Shown here in pieces: positions 52,354-60,233 of a stretch of DNA of 64,000 nt. The position numbers and the translations under genes were made by a program. The stretch is from G020348185 sp964525045 (GTDB taxonomy: Bacteria; Nitrospirota; Nitrospiria; Nitrospirales; UBA8639): the NCBI GenBank assembly GCA_964525045.1, contig CAZGFD010000007.1, forward strand, positions 62,001 to 126,000. The letters run 5' to 3'. The notes under the pieces were generated by a model, which worked only from the letters and a program-made list of their open reading frames with translations, was not told where the DNA came from and did no database searches. The stretch's first letter is position 1. Every line of letters begins with the position of its first letter.

Positions 52354-52845
52354 TTATGTCCGCTTCTTCCCCGTTAACGTTTCCTCGGAGATCCGTGGAA
52401 CCGTCACTTCCCGGTTTCCGCGTGCGCCATTGACCTGGAGCCTCACGGTTTGTCCAATCTCTCCCCGTATCATTCTGATCACCTGCTCGTAGGTCTTGCC
52501 ATTCAGAGAATTCCCATCAACGGCAAGAATCTCATCCCCATGCTCCAGGCCGACCTTGGCGGCAGGGCCTTCCGGATGGATGGCACGGATATATAATCGG
52601 GCAGGGTCCCCCACACGGTGTGCGGAGAGATGAATCGCCACGCCAATGATGCCACGAGGCAGTGAATTATCGGATGGATAGACCTGGTGAGGATTGGTGG
52701 GGGAGGGGGGCACTATTTCTGCGTGAATGGGCACCCCGCTGACTAGCATGGTCGCAACAATCAGCAACAGTGTGGTCCTCAGGCCGTACTCGGTCCACAG
52801 ATGAATATTAATGATGGAAATCAATGTGTTCATTCTTGTCTTCAT
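52354..52845 (-). CDS. Exported PDZ-domain protein
   Basis: A 163-residue protein with an N-terminal membrane segment (TTLLLIVATMLVSGVPIHA). Residues ~70-150 form one PDZ domain (GIIGVAIHLSAH, then AIHPEGPAAKVGLEHGDEIL, AVDGNSLNGKTYEQVIRMI). No protease domain is attached, so it may act as an adaptor in the periplasm. The ATG at 52845 has GAGG five bases upstream; an ATG at 52872 is possible. It lies 36 bp after the DUF4149 gene, in the same direction as the photolyase gene. Confidence 0.85.
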   Translation of the reverse strand: MKTRMNTLISIINIHLWTEYGLRTTLLLIVATMLVSGVPIHAEIVPPSPTNPHQVYPSDNSLPRGIIGVAIHLSAHRVGDPARLYIRAIHPEGPAAKVGLEHGDEILAVDGNSLNGKTYEQVIRMIRGEIGQTVRLQVNGARGNREVTVPRISEETLTGKKRT

Positions 52846-52881
52846 GGGATCCTCATTTCTTTCTCCCGTCATGAGTGTTGC

Positions 52882-53501
52882 TTAAATAAGGCCTATTAGG
52901 CACAACCCCATGACGAGAACAGCGCTATTCAATTGGACTGTCAGATTGTGGAGTGTGTCACGACGTTTTTGGATCAGTGGCGTATTGAGGCCGCGGGCTT
53001 GATTTTCTTTCAGTCGATCACTTAACGCATTAATTTGCGGCGTCAGGGGAGCCCGGCAATAATTCTCAATCATGAGAATCCCCAACCANNNNNNNNNNNN
53101 NNNNNNNNNNNNNNNNNNNNNNNNNNNNNNNNNNNNNNNNNNNNNNNNNNNNNNNNNNNNNNNNNNNNNNNNNNNNNNNNNNNNNNNNTTTGCGGCGTCA
53201 GGGGAGCCCGGCAATAATTCTCAATCATGAGAATCCCCAACCACAGAGCGGAGGACACCAAATCAAACGGACTGAATCCCCGAAGAATGGCCAGGGCGGT
53301 GATGGTAGCCCACCCAACCACGGCACTGATCATTCCCAAGGCATAGTACCGGGGAAATAGCCGGCGCACGACTCGGGCAAAGGATTCAGGATCCAGGGTT
53401 CGCGCCAGGACAGGAGCCGTGACAAACGAAAGGAATACGACTTTCCCGACTAACACCGCGATCGCCAAAATATGAAGATAAGCCAATGTTTCTTGAATCA
53501 T
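52882..53501 (-). CDS. DUF4149 membrane protein, interrupted by an assembly gap
   Basis: As written the gene is broken by 100 Ns. The 55 bp before and after the Ns are identical. Removing one copy plus the Ns (155 bp) leaves 465 bp, an exact open frame of 154 residues, so the gap is an unmerged contig overlap. The rebuilt protein has four TM helices (IQETLAYLHILAIAVLVGKV start, VLVMGLCLIGLI end) and the conserved RLFPRYYALGMI and ENYCRAPLTPQINAL blocks of DUF4149/CopD-like proteins. The ATG has GAGGGG 8 nt upstream. Function unknown; it may be involved in copper or heme handling as a CopD relative. Confidence 0.82.
53034..53243. repeat. 55-bp direct duplication flanking a 100-N gap (assembly artefact)
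   Basis: 53034-53088 and 53189-53243 are identical and bracket Ns at 53089-53188. Collapsing them restores the reading frame of the DUF4149 gene. 55 bp is a common assembler k-mer length. Confidence 0.95.
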
Positions 53502-53511
53502 GAATCACCCC

Positions 53512-54090
53512 TCATTGCTCACGAGATTTGAGGACGCTTCGGGCTGCGTCAAAGGCACGATCAAAATTTGGTAACTGACTCATCGGCACGAGTTCGATAT
53601 ACCGAATCACATTGTCAGAGTCCGCCACGACCACGGCTCGATGGAGTATCCCGTGGTCGGGTAACAGCAAGCCAGTCTTCTTTCCGAAATCGAACTCAGG
53701 GGAGTCCGATAGGAACGTGAGGTTATGAATGTTGGCTTCTTCAGCAAACTGAACTTGGTCCTGTGACGTATTGGTGCTGATGGTCACGATGTCCAGGTAT
53801 TGATCAAGGCCTTCGTTTTTCTCGCTGAATCGATGGGTCTGCTCGTCACAAACCGGCGTATTCAGTTGGGGAACCATGCTCAGGATTTTTACCCGGCCTT
53901 TTAGGGAATTCAGCTCGATTGGTGTGCCATCGGTCCGGAGCACGCGGGCGTTGGGCAGGGTATCACCTTTGGCAAGGAAAGGAGTGGAGGCTTGGGATTG
54001 GATGGCTAACAGGCAAATGGCAAGCCATACGGCCACACCTAGTGAAAACAATATTTTTGTCCCAATTCCGTATTGAAATGATTTTCGCAT
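53512..54090 (-). CDS. Exported thiol-peroxidase (Tpx)-like peroxiredoxin
   Basis: A 192-residue protein with an N-terminal membrane segment (ILFSLGVAVWLAICLLAI), so it works outside the cytoplasm. The peroxiredoxin core has the Tpx layout: LKGRVKILSMVPQLNTPVC with the peroxidatic Cys in TPVCDEQT (~residue 82), and FLSDSPEFDFGKKTGLLL. Cytoplasmic Tpx has a second, resolving Cys in its helix; I see none at the matching position. It reduces hydroperoxides. The ATG at 54090 has AGGAGG five bases upstream. It sits 32 bp after the TIGR01777 gene. Confidence 0.85.
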   Translation of the reverse strand: MRKSFQYGIGTKILFSLGVAVWLAICLLAIQSQASTPFLAKGDTLPNARVLRTDGTPIELNSLKGRVKILSMVPQLNTPVCDEQTHRFSEKNEGLDQYLDIVTISTNTSQDQVQFAEEANIHNLTFLSDSPEFDFGKKTGLLLPDHGILHRAVVVADSDNVIRYIELVPMSQLPNFDRAFDAARSVLKSREQ

Positions 54091-54121
54091 ATTATCCTCC
54101 TGCAAGAGCCAATGGGCTTCA

Positions 54122-55039
54122 CTAATGATCTGTAAACAGCGACTGAAGGGCTGAATCTAATTGAGAGTACGAAAAGTTAAACCCTTTCTGCTGTGCAATG
54201 AACGGCTGAACAGCCTGCCCCGTGGTGAGGACTTCCGCCATCTCCCCGAATGCGATTTTCAAAGCGAACTCGGGGACGGGAATCCAAGAGGGGCGTCGAA
54301 GCGCCTTTCCAAGCTTTCTACAGAATTCTTCCATGGTGACCGTTTCGGGAGCAACCGCGTTTACCGGTCCCGAAATCTCCGGTCGCTCAATGAGCCAGAT
54401 AATCAAATCTGACAGGTCTTTTTGATGAATCCAGGAAATGTGTTGCGTGCCGGGTGAAATAGGGCCGCCCATAAACAACCTGAAGGGGAGTAACATTTTG
54501 GGCAGGGCCCCGCCCGTTTTCCCGAGTACCATTCCGAAACGAGGGAGAACCACACGCACACCCAATTCTTCAGCCCCCCTGGCGGCGTCTTCCCAGGCAA
54601 CGCACAGATCCGACAAGAATCCTTTCCCGCGTGCCGATTCTTCAGTCAACAACTGGCTACCCCGTGATCCATAAAATCCTATCCCCGACGCATTGATCAA
54701 TGTTTCGGGCCTTTGAGCGGTCAGGCGGAGGGCCTCAACCAATGTGCGGGTCGTTCCAATGCGACTGCTGAATAAACGTTGCTTCCTGTCTTCAGTCCAT
54801 CGGGCATCGGCGATGGGTTCCCCGCATAAATTGATCAGGGCATCGACGCCATTGAGAGTTTGTTCCAGGATTTTCGCAGATTTGGTGTCCCATTCGACGA
54901 CGGCGACCGATTTGGGAAGAATGTTTGCGGCCTTAAGGATGTCTCGGGACAGAACGGTGACGTCGTGTTGGTGCCCAATCAAGGTTCGACAAAGATGCAA
55001 ACCGATAAATCCCGTTCCCCCGGCAATGACAATTTTCAT
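54122..55039 (-). CDS. TIGR01777-family NAD(P)-dependent epimerase/sugar-like SDR
   Basis: A 305-residue extended SDR protein. The nucleotide motif is IVIAGGTGFIGLHLCRTLIG (residues 3-22). The family-specific ALINLCGEPIADARWTEDRK and SGIGFYGSRG (with the catalytic Tyr) follow, and PFRLFMGGPISPGTQ and a C-terminal domain of unknown function complete it. The subgroup is found next to photolyase and CarH/LitR genes in other bacteria; cell-division effects (YfcH/SulA-like name) are not shown. It is the first gene of the operon that ends at 48286. No 11-bp repeats are visible in front of it. Confidence 0.88.
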   Translation of the reverse strand: MKIVIAGGTGFIGLHLCRTLIGHQHDVTVLSRDILKAANILPKSVAVVEWDTKSAKILEQTLNGVDALINLCGEPIADARWTEDRKQRLFSSRIGTTRTLVEALRLTAQRPETLINASGIGFYGSRGSQLLTEESARGKGFLSDLCVAWEDAARGAEELGVRVVLPRFGMVLGKTGGALPKMLLPFRLFMGGPISPGTQHISWIHQKDLSDLIIWLIERPEISGPVNAVAPETVTMEEFCRKLGKALRRPSWIPVPEFALKIAFGEMAEVLTTGQAVQPFIAQQKGFNFSYSQLDSALQSLFTDH

Positions 55040-55134
55040 TTTTTGGTTTCCCGCATTCTGTGGCTGAAAGGTCTACGAATATCGATTTTCTCACTGTTTC
55101 AACAAATCGTGATATCGTCTATCAAGATTGGGTA

Positions 55135-55977
55135 TTATTTTTCATGAGGCCTATCACTCTTAAGGTTCTGAGAACCACTAATATCCATGGCACAACGGAA
55201 TCCGACGCCATGGGTTTTTAAGGCAAATCCACCTTTTCCTCTTGAGGCGGTGCGGAGGTCTGAGGGAAAACTATGCCAAGAGCCTCCGCGAAGCACTTTT
55301 AATATGCCATTATCCGGGCCCTGGGGATTTTTCTCTGGTGACTGGCTGTAGTAATCCCGATCATACCAGTCATGGACCCATTCTCTGACATTTCCTGCAA
55401 GGTGATAAATGCCGAAGGGCGAACGCCCCTCAGGTAATGACGAAACTTCCACGAGCGTGTTCTTGCCCTCCCATTCCCGGTCATAATTGGCAAACTTTCC
55501 TTTATCAGGTTCGTCTCCCCAGGGATAGATACGACCGTCGGTTCCACGAGCGGCCTTTTCCCATTCGGCCTCTGTCGGCAATCGCTTACCGGCCCAGAAA
55601 CAATAATCAACGGCATCATGCCAGGTGACTTGGACCACAGGGAGGTTCCCGATCCCCTGGACCGCTGCTAGCGGGCCTTCTCCATAAACATTCAAAGGAG
55701 GTTTATGCTTCGTATCCTTTACGAATTTCAAATATCGGGCGTTGCTGACCTCATATTTATCGATGGCAAATGCCTTGAGGTGAATTTTCCGCCTGGGAAA
55801 TTCATCAGATCGACCTTCTCCCTCACGACTTCCACGGATAAACAGACCCGCCGGAATGAGGACCATTTCCACAGGATCGGCCGCAGAAATGTTTTCTTGA
55901 GCCAACAACGGACTCATGGGAGCAGGGCACAGGAAAAAAGCCCCGAGTAATATATAAAGCATAATACGGACATTCAT
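55135..55977 (-). CDS. Secreted SUMF1/FGE-like protein (copy 1)
   Basis: A 280-residue exported protein (signal MLYILLGAFFLCPAPMSPLL) with one formylglycine-generating-enzyme-type domain: DEVSNARYLKF-like strand (EVSNARYLKFVKDTKH), GKRLPTEAEWEKAARG, YPWGDEPDKGKFANYD, LAGNVREWVHDWYD and GVGFRCAMD. The region that holds the two catalytic Cys of true FGE is short here and contains none, so sulfatase activation is unlikely. Starts with an ATGA overlap on the small helical protein gene. Confidence 0.85.
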   Translation of the reverse strand: MNVRIMLYILLGAFFLCPAPMSPLLAQENISAADPVEMVLIPAGLFIRGSREGEGRSDEFPRRKIHLKAFAIDKYEVSNARYLKFVKDTKHKPPLNVYGEGPLAAVQGIGNLPVVQVTWHDAVDYCFWAGKRLPTEAEWEKAARGTDGRIYPWGDEPDKGKFANYDREWEGKNTLVEVSSLPEGRSPFGIYHLAGNVREWVHDWYDRDYYSQSPEKNPQGPDNGILKVLRGGSWHSFPSDLRTASRGKGGFALKTHGVGFRCAMDISGSQNLKSDRPHEK

Positions 55978-56357
55978 TGTTTTTTCTCCCGACTCGCCAA
56001 TACGATTTCGCGTGATAGATCAAAAAGTTGATCAGTAATGATTTTGACTGAAGGATGATCTCCTCTTCTTTCAGCTTGACGAGCTTCCATTAACAGGCCT
56101 CGAGCTTCATGTAATTGACCTTCTATCTGAGTTTGAATAGTCGGAGAAGCTAGGGTGCCGCCAATGGCCGCACGGTGAAATTCTTCCCAGGCCTCTTCAA
56201 TGGCCTGGGAAGCCGCTTGAATTAACTGCCGAGATTCTGTTTCTTCCTCGGTCGGCCCTAGTGACGCTGCCTGACCGAAATCTCCAAGTGGCGACCAGAG
56301 GAGAATAATGAAAAAGCAGATACTGAACACATAGAAATGATCGAAACATCGTTTCAT
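55974..56357 (-). CDS. Small exported helical protein
   Basis: A 127-residue protein with a signal sequence (FYVFSICFFIILLWSPLGDF) and a long alpha-helical remainder rich in Glu, Gln and Ala (EEETESRQLIQAASQAIEEA, HEARGLLMEARQAERRG). No family is recognised. It is coupled to the following SUMF1-like gene by an ATGA overlap and lies 47 bp after a second one, so it belongs to the same secretory group and may be a partner or chaperone. Confidence 0.75.
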   Translation of the reverse strand: MKRCFDHFYVFSICFFIILLWSPLGDFGQAASLGPTEEETESRQLIQAASQAIEEAWEEFHRAAIGGTLASPTIQTQIEGQLHEARGLLMEARQAERRGDHPSVKIITDQLFDLSREIVLASREKKQ

Positions 56358-56404
56358 AAAAGCCTCTAGCGGATATCATCAAATAGGCGAACCTAGAAAA
56401 ATCC

Positions 56405-57496
56405 CTAATTCGCTTTTTCCATCATGGATTGTAGTTGGAGTAACTCCTTATTTTGTGGATCAAGGACCAGGGCTTTGGTCAGGTGTTTCTTCGCTTCCTC
56501 AAATTTTTCCTGGCCCATGTATTTCATGACTTCGATCGCGGCCGTTCGAACTTCGTTGACAATTTGTTGAGGTGCGGATTTGGCACAGCGAAATCCTAGG
56601 CCCACGCCATAGCTGTTGTTTGATGGATGATTCCAGAACCGGTGTGTCGTCGTAATCGTGTTTTCCGCGGCGATCCAGGATCCACCACGGATTACACGCT
56701 TTTCGCCCACGGTCAGGCGGTCCACATAGGTGCCGGTTCCGCCCAGCCACAGAGGTTTAGGAGGTCCGCTGGGGTTCACATCATGCGGAGTTTTGCTGTA
56801 GAAAGTGGGATCATACCAATCTTGAACCCATTCAAAAACATTACCTGCCATATGATGAAGCCCGTACGGACTCTTTCCTTCCGGCATGGAGTTTACCGCC
56901 ACTGTGGTACTTTTCTGTTTCCCGAAATTAGCTTTTGACGGGTCAAAGGAATTTCCCCAGGGATATCTCAACCCTTCAGGTCCCCGTGCGGCATGCTCCC
57001 ACTCGGATTCAGTGGGGAGTCGCTTTCCCTGCCATTCGCAAAAGGCTGTCGCATCGAACCAATTGACTCCAACCACAGGCTGCTCCGGTTTGTTGAGCCG
57101 GGGGTCATCCCAATAGGCGGGAGCCGAATGTCCGGTTGCCTTCAAGAATTTTTTGTATTCCTCGTTTGAAACTTCATGCTTATCGATATAGTAGGCATCC
57201 ATGGCCACCCAATGTGCCGGTCCTTCATCGTGAAAGGCATCCTTCGACCAGGGCATGCTCATTCTCCGATCGTACATCGAAGTGGTCTCTCGAGGATCTG
57301 AGGATATGCCCGAAGGTTCCTTGTCAATTCCCATTACTGTGGCGGTGAATGGAACATATGCCATATCGCCTGGTTGACTCGATTTTCCTGCCATGGCTTC
57401 ATGAGCACCCCCCAGCATCAGGACAACCGTGAGTGCGATGGCCGATCTTGATAATTGAAACTCTCCCTTTTGTTTATATCCAATCTTCGCATTCAT
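56405..57496 (-). CDS. Secreted SUMF1/FGE-like protein with C-terminal TPR (copy 2)
   Basis: A 363-residue exported protein. A signal peptide ends near AMAGKSS, then the FGE-type domain runs from DAYYIDKHEVSNEEYKKFLK to YGVGLGFRCAKSA, including GKRLPTESEWEHAARG and MAGNVFEWVQDWYDP. About 40 residues at the C-terminus resemble a single TPR (FEEAKKHLTKALVLDPQN). The Cys pair of true FGE is absent; the segment between THRFW and GFRCA is short. It is a close paralogue of the gene at 57595-58542. The ATG at 57496 has GGAG 9 nt upstream. Confidence 0.87.
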   Translation of the reverse strand: MNAKIGYKQKGEFQLSRSAIALTVVLMLGGAHEAMAGKSSQPGDMAYVPFTATVMGIDKEPSGISSDPRETTSMYDRRMSMPWSKDAFHDEGPAHWVAMDAYYIDKHEVSNEEYKKFLKATGHSAPAYWDDPRLNKPEQPVVGVNWFDATAFCEWQGKRLPTESEWEHAARGPEGLRYPWGNSFDPSKANFGKQKSTTVAVNSMPEGKSPYGLHHMAGNVFEWVQDWYDPTFYSKTPHDVNPSGPPKPLWLGGTGTYVDRLTVGEKRVIRGGSWIAAENTITTTHRFWNHPSNNSYGVGLGFRCAKSAPQQIVNEVRTAAIEVMKYMGQEKFEEAKKHLTKALVLDPQNKELLQLQSMMEKAN

Positions 57497-57594
57497 TTTT
57501 GAATTCTCCATTAAGTAAATATACCTGTTTTCTCGGTTAAAGAAAGCTTAAGTGTGTAAAGGTCGACTTGTTTAAAGGATTTCTCTCTGGGCTC

Positions 57595-58542
57595 TTATTT
57601 CATCGATTTCAAAATAATTTCACGAGTCTGCCGATATTCGACATTCTCAGGATCGCCTTCTAAGGCCCGATCGATAGATTTCAGAGCGTCATCCCATTCC
57701 TCTTTGCCCATACTGATTAGGGCCTGCATAAAATCATACTGAACCGTTTGCATGTCTACGCTGGAAGAAGATTTGGCGCATCGAAAACCCAAACCGACTC
57801 CGTAAGAATTGTTTTCAGGCTGATTCCAGAACCGATGACTTGTGTGGAGAGACGAGGCTGGGGCCAGCCAAGATCCACCTTTCAAGACCTTGACGGCACC
57901 CTGGTTAGCAAAATTGGCTCCGGAGCCTGGTCCCTGTGGGTTGAGAGCTGGGCTCACCTCATAATAATTCGGATCGTACCAATCTGATACCCACTCAAAG
58001 ACATTGCCGGCCATGTTGTAGACTCCGTAATCACTGGCTCCATTTGCGTAGGAATCCACTGGCATGGTCTTTCCATGGTTCTGACCATAATTTGCCTTTT
58101 GGGGGTCCAACTTGTGCCCCCAAGGATAGTGACTTCCTCGAGGCCCCTTTGCCGCACGTTCCCATTCGGCTTCGGTCGGAAGGCGTTTTCCTTTCCATTC
58201 GCAAAACTTGCTGGCGTCATACCAATTGACTCCTACGACAGGCTGTTCGGGATTGTTTAAACGAGGATCGTCCCAATAGGCCGGTGCCGGGTGTCCGGTG
58301 GCTTGCATGAATTCTTTGTAATCTTTGTTGGACGCTTCGTACACATCGATGTAATAGGCATCGAGGACGACGTTGTGAGGGGTCTCGTCAGCATGGTCTG
58401 TGCTCCCCATGATGAATTCGCCCCTGGGTATTAGCGACATGTCGTGATCCCCATCTTGTCCTGCTTGAGTGAGTGAGGTGACCCCAATGAAGAATATGCT
58501 GGAACAGAGTGTGATGGTGAGAGTTGTTGTAAATGGTTTCAC
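57595..58542 (-). CDS. Secreted SUMF1/FGE-like protein with C-terminal TPR (copy 3)
   Basis: A 315-residue exported paralogue of copy 2. They share runs such as AYWDDPRLN, PEQPVVGVNW, FCEW-GKRLPTE and GVGLGFRCAKS. It has a signal peptide (CSSIFFIGVTSLTQAG), FGE-type domain and a C-terminal TPR-like tail (WDDALKSIDRALEGDPEN). It also lacks the FGE Cys pair. The start is a GTG at 58542 with AAGGAG about 9 nt upstream. Copies 2 and 3 must come from a tandem duplication. Transcription probably runs from this gene through to copy 1. Confidence 0.87.
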   Translation of the reverse strand: MKPFTTTLTITLCSSIFFIGVTSLTQAGQDGDHDMSLIPRGEFIMGSTDHADETPHNVVLDAYYIDVYEASNKDYKEFMQATGHPAPAYWDDPRLNNPEQPVVGVNWYDASKFCEWKGKRLPTEAEWERAAKGPRGSHYPWGHKLDPQKANYGQNHGKTMPVDSYANGASDYGVYNMAGNVFEWVSDWYDPNYYEVSPALNPQGPGSGANFANQGAVKVLKGGSWLAPASSLHTSHRFWNQPENNSYGVGLGFRCAKSSSSVDMQTVQYDFMQALISMGKEEWDDALKSIDRALEGDPENVEYRQTREIILKSMK

Positions 58543-58647
58543 GGCTTTGACTCCTTTCCGTATGTGAATGTTATGACCGATTCATTGTTTTTGAAAAGAG
58601 CTAGAATCTATTTCCCTGCTGAATGATGCATCAATAGACATTAAAGT

Positions 58648-58950
58648 TCAATGACTTAGGGTTAAACTCCTAGGTTTGGAAATGTGAAGCCCTATTTGTG
58701 CATGATTCTGTAACTGTTGTCCGTTACGCTGTCGATTCCTAAGTATTGTTGGGTCGATGGTCTCGCCACAAGAGAGACACTTTCGAATCTCGATCTCAAA
58801 TTCTCCTGTATTACTTTCTACATCAAAGCATTGATCAGTGATCATAAGACCACCGCATCGATGACAATCTTTGTTTAGTAGAAGTTTCATTGTCCTCTCG
58901 ACATCATCTTGTTCCTTCCTTGGTTTAATTTTTTCTATTGCAGTGGCCAT
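58648..58950 (-). CDS. Zinc-ribbon-like small protein beside the second CarH-type regulator
   Basis: A 100-residue protein with four Cys in the pattern CxRCGG ... CLSCGE (residues ~29-32 and ~60-63), consistent with one zinc ribbon. No other domain is recognised. The ATG at 58950 follows GGAGG by five bases; an ATG at 58962 is weaker. It is divergent from the second MerR-B12 gene and its 5' leader overlaps the 25-bp operator-like element. It may be a DNA- or protein-binding accessory factor controlled by that regulator. Confidence 0.75.
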   Translation of the reverse strand: MATAIEKIKPRKEQDDVERTMKLLLNKDCHRCGGLMITDQCFDVESNTGEFEIEIRKCLSCGETIDPTILRNRQRNGQQLQNHAQIGLHISKPRSLTLSH

Positions 58951-58967
58951 TTTTGCCTCCATGGTTA

Positions 58968-58992
58968 AAGTTTGTATAAACTTATGTCTAAT
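58968..58992. promoter_or_regulatory. Operator-like element shared with the lipid-operon promoter
   Basis: Read on the minus strand, this 25-bp stretch matches 42566-42590 at 18 of 25 positions, including ATTAGACA and AAACTT ends at the same spacing. It lies between the divergent zinc-ribbon and CarH-type genes in a very AT-rich, 11-bp-phased spacer. Autoregulation by the CarH-type protein is the natural guess. Confidence 0.45.
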
Positions 58993-59075
58993 ATATATAA
59001 AATGTTTTATATATTTGTCAAGAGTTTATTTATAAAAGTTTTGATAAAAATTAGACTGTATGTTAGAAAATAATC

Positions 59076-59996
59076 ATGAATATTCACAGAATCAACAGAT
59101 TTGCCAGATTAACAGGGCTTTCTACTCACGTAATTCGGGCCTGGGAGCGACGATTTCATTTGGTACAGCCCACTAGGGGTCCCAACCGATATCGCTTGTA
59201 CTCGGATGAAGACGTCGCCTTATTTCGCTATTTAAAGGAAGAAACCGACAAGGGCTCTTCCATCGGGGAATTAGCGGAACTCGGCCGGGAGGAATTGCTC
59301 CGGCGTTGCAAACTGGCGGAAATTGAATCCCGTCAATCTAGTCCACCTATAGACCGGCTGATCGATGAACTTATCACCGCGTTGCAGGATCACGATCGAG
59401 CGTCTTTTGAGAGGCGCCTAAACGGAGCAGTCGCGGTTATTCCCTTTGAGGAAAGTCTGAACAGGATTCTTTTGCCCTTGCAGATACGGGTGGGGGAAAT
59501 GTGGCATGAAGGAAAGCTGAGCGTGGCGGTGGAGCACTATGTCACGAGGCAAGTTCAACAGAAACTCTTTGCGGCCATGAATCAATTGAGAACCATGGAT
59601 CACGGACCTCAAGTGGTGGTGGCTTGTCCCCCGAAGGAGTTTCATGAAATTGGAGCCCAAACGGTCGCCTATTTTTGTGCCGTGCGAGGATGTCGCGTTT
59701 CTTACTTGGGTGCTGACGTGCCGGTTCCTGCCTTAATCGATTTTTCGAAGAAGATTCGCCCTCATCTAGTCCTCATGTCTTTCACGGTGCCATGGGGCAA
59801 CGCGAACGGGGTGGACATTCTTGCTGAATTGAAAGACGGACTAGAGAAAATTTGTCCGCTGATTGTGGGCGGGCAGGGGATTCCTGCTATGCAGGAAAAA
59901 ATTGAACGGTTCGAGATTGAATATGTTGAAGATCACCAGAATCTGGAACCCCTGCTATTAAAACTTTCCGGGTCTCGCGCGATATCTTCGCGGTAG
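59076..59996 (+). CDS. CarH/LitR-type MerR regulator with adenosylcobalamin light-sensing domain (second copy)
   Basis: A 306-residue regulator with an N-terminal MerR helix-turn-helix (INRFARLTGLSTHVIRAWER, then NRYRLYSDEDVALFRYL). The cobalamin part carries W-x9-EH (WHEGKLSVAVEH, ~residue 145), KEFHEIG (ExHxxG, ~189), SYLGADVPVPALIDF and IVGGQGIP, so it should bind AdoCbl and respond to light as CarH does. It differs clearly from the first copy, so the two probably do not arise from a recent duplication. It stands alone on the plus strand, divergent from the zinc-ribbon gene. Targets likely include its own promoter and the lipid operon. Confidence 0.9.
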   Translation: MNIHRINRFARLTGLSTHVIRAWERRFHLVQPTRGPNRYRLYSDEDVALFRYLKEETDKGSSIGELAELGREELLRRCKLAEIESRQSSPPIDRLIDELITALQDHDRASFERRLNGAVAVIPFEESLNRILLPLQIRVGEMWHEGKLSVAVEHYVTRQVQQKLFAAMNQLRTMDHGPQVVVACPPKEFHEIGAQTVAYFCAVRGCRVSYLGADVPVPALIDFSKKIRPHLVLMSFTVPWGNANGVDILAELKDGLEKICPLIVGGQGIPAMQEKIERFEIEYVEDHQNLEPLLLKLSGSRAISSR

Positions 59997-60233
59997 TCGA
60001 TCCTACCACCCCGCCCTCTGTTCCACGGGCAGCACTAAGGTAATGTGACTTGCGCGATCGGTCGGAGTCCGGCAACACTAATTTTGTGTAGGCTCATATG
60101 ATATGGTACGCCTCTAAACCAATGAAACATGATAGGTCTCCACGACTGGGCACTGTACCAACATCCCCGCCTAGGGGGAACGGGGGATCGCTCCCTTTTC
60201 TCCGGAGACGCCACTTTCGAGGCTCTCAATATC

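Noticed and set aside
53034..53243. Genuine tandem repeat or insertion in the DUF4149 gene
   Set aside because: The two identical 55-bp segments flank exactly 100 Ns and removing one copy with the Ns gives a perfect reading frame, which fits an assembly overlap.
55135..58542. Sulfatase-maturation (formylglycine-generating) enzymes
   Set aside because: The fold is right, but the two catalytic Cys are missing in all three proteins and no sulfatase gene is visible in the window.
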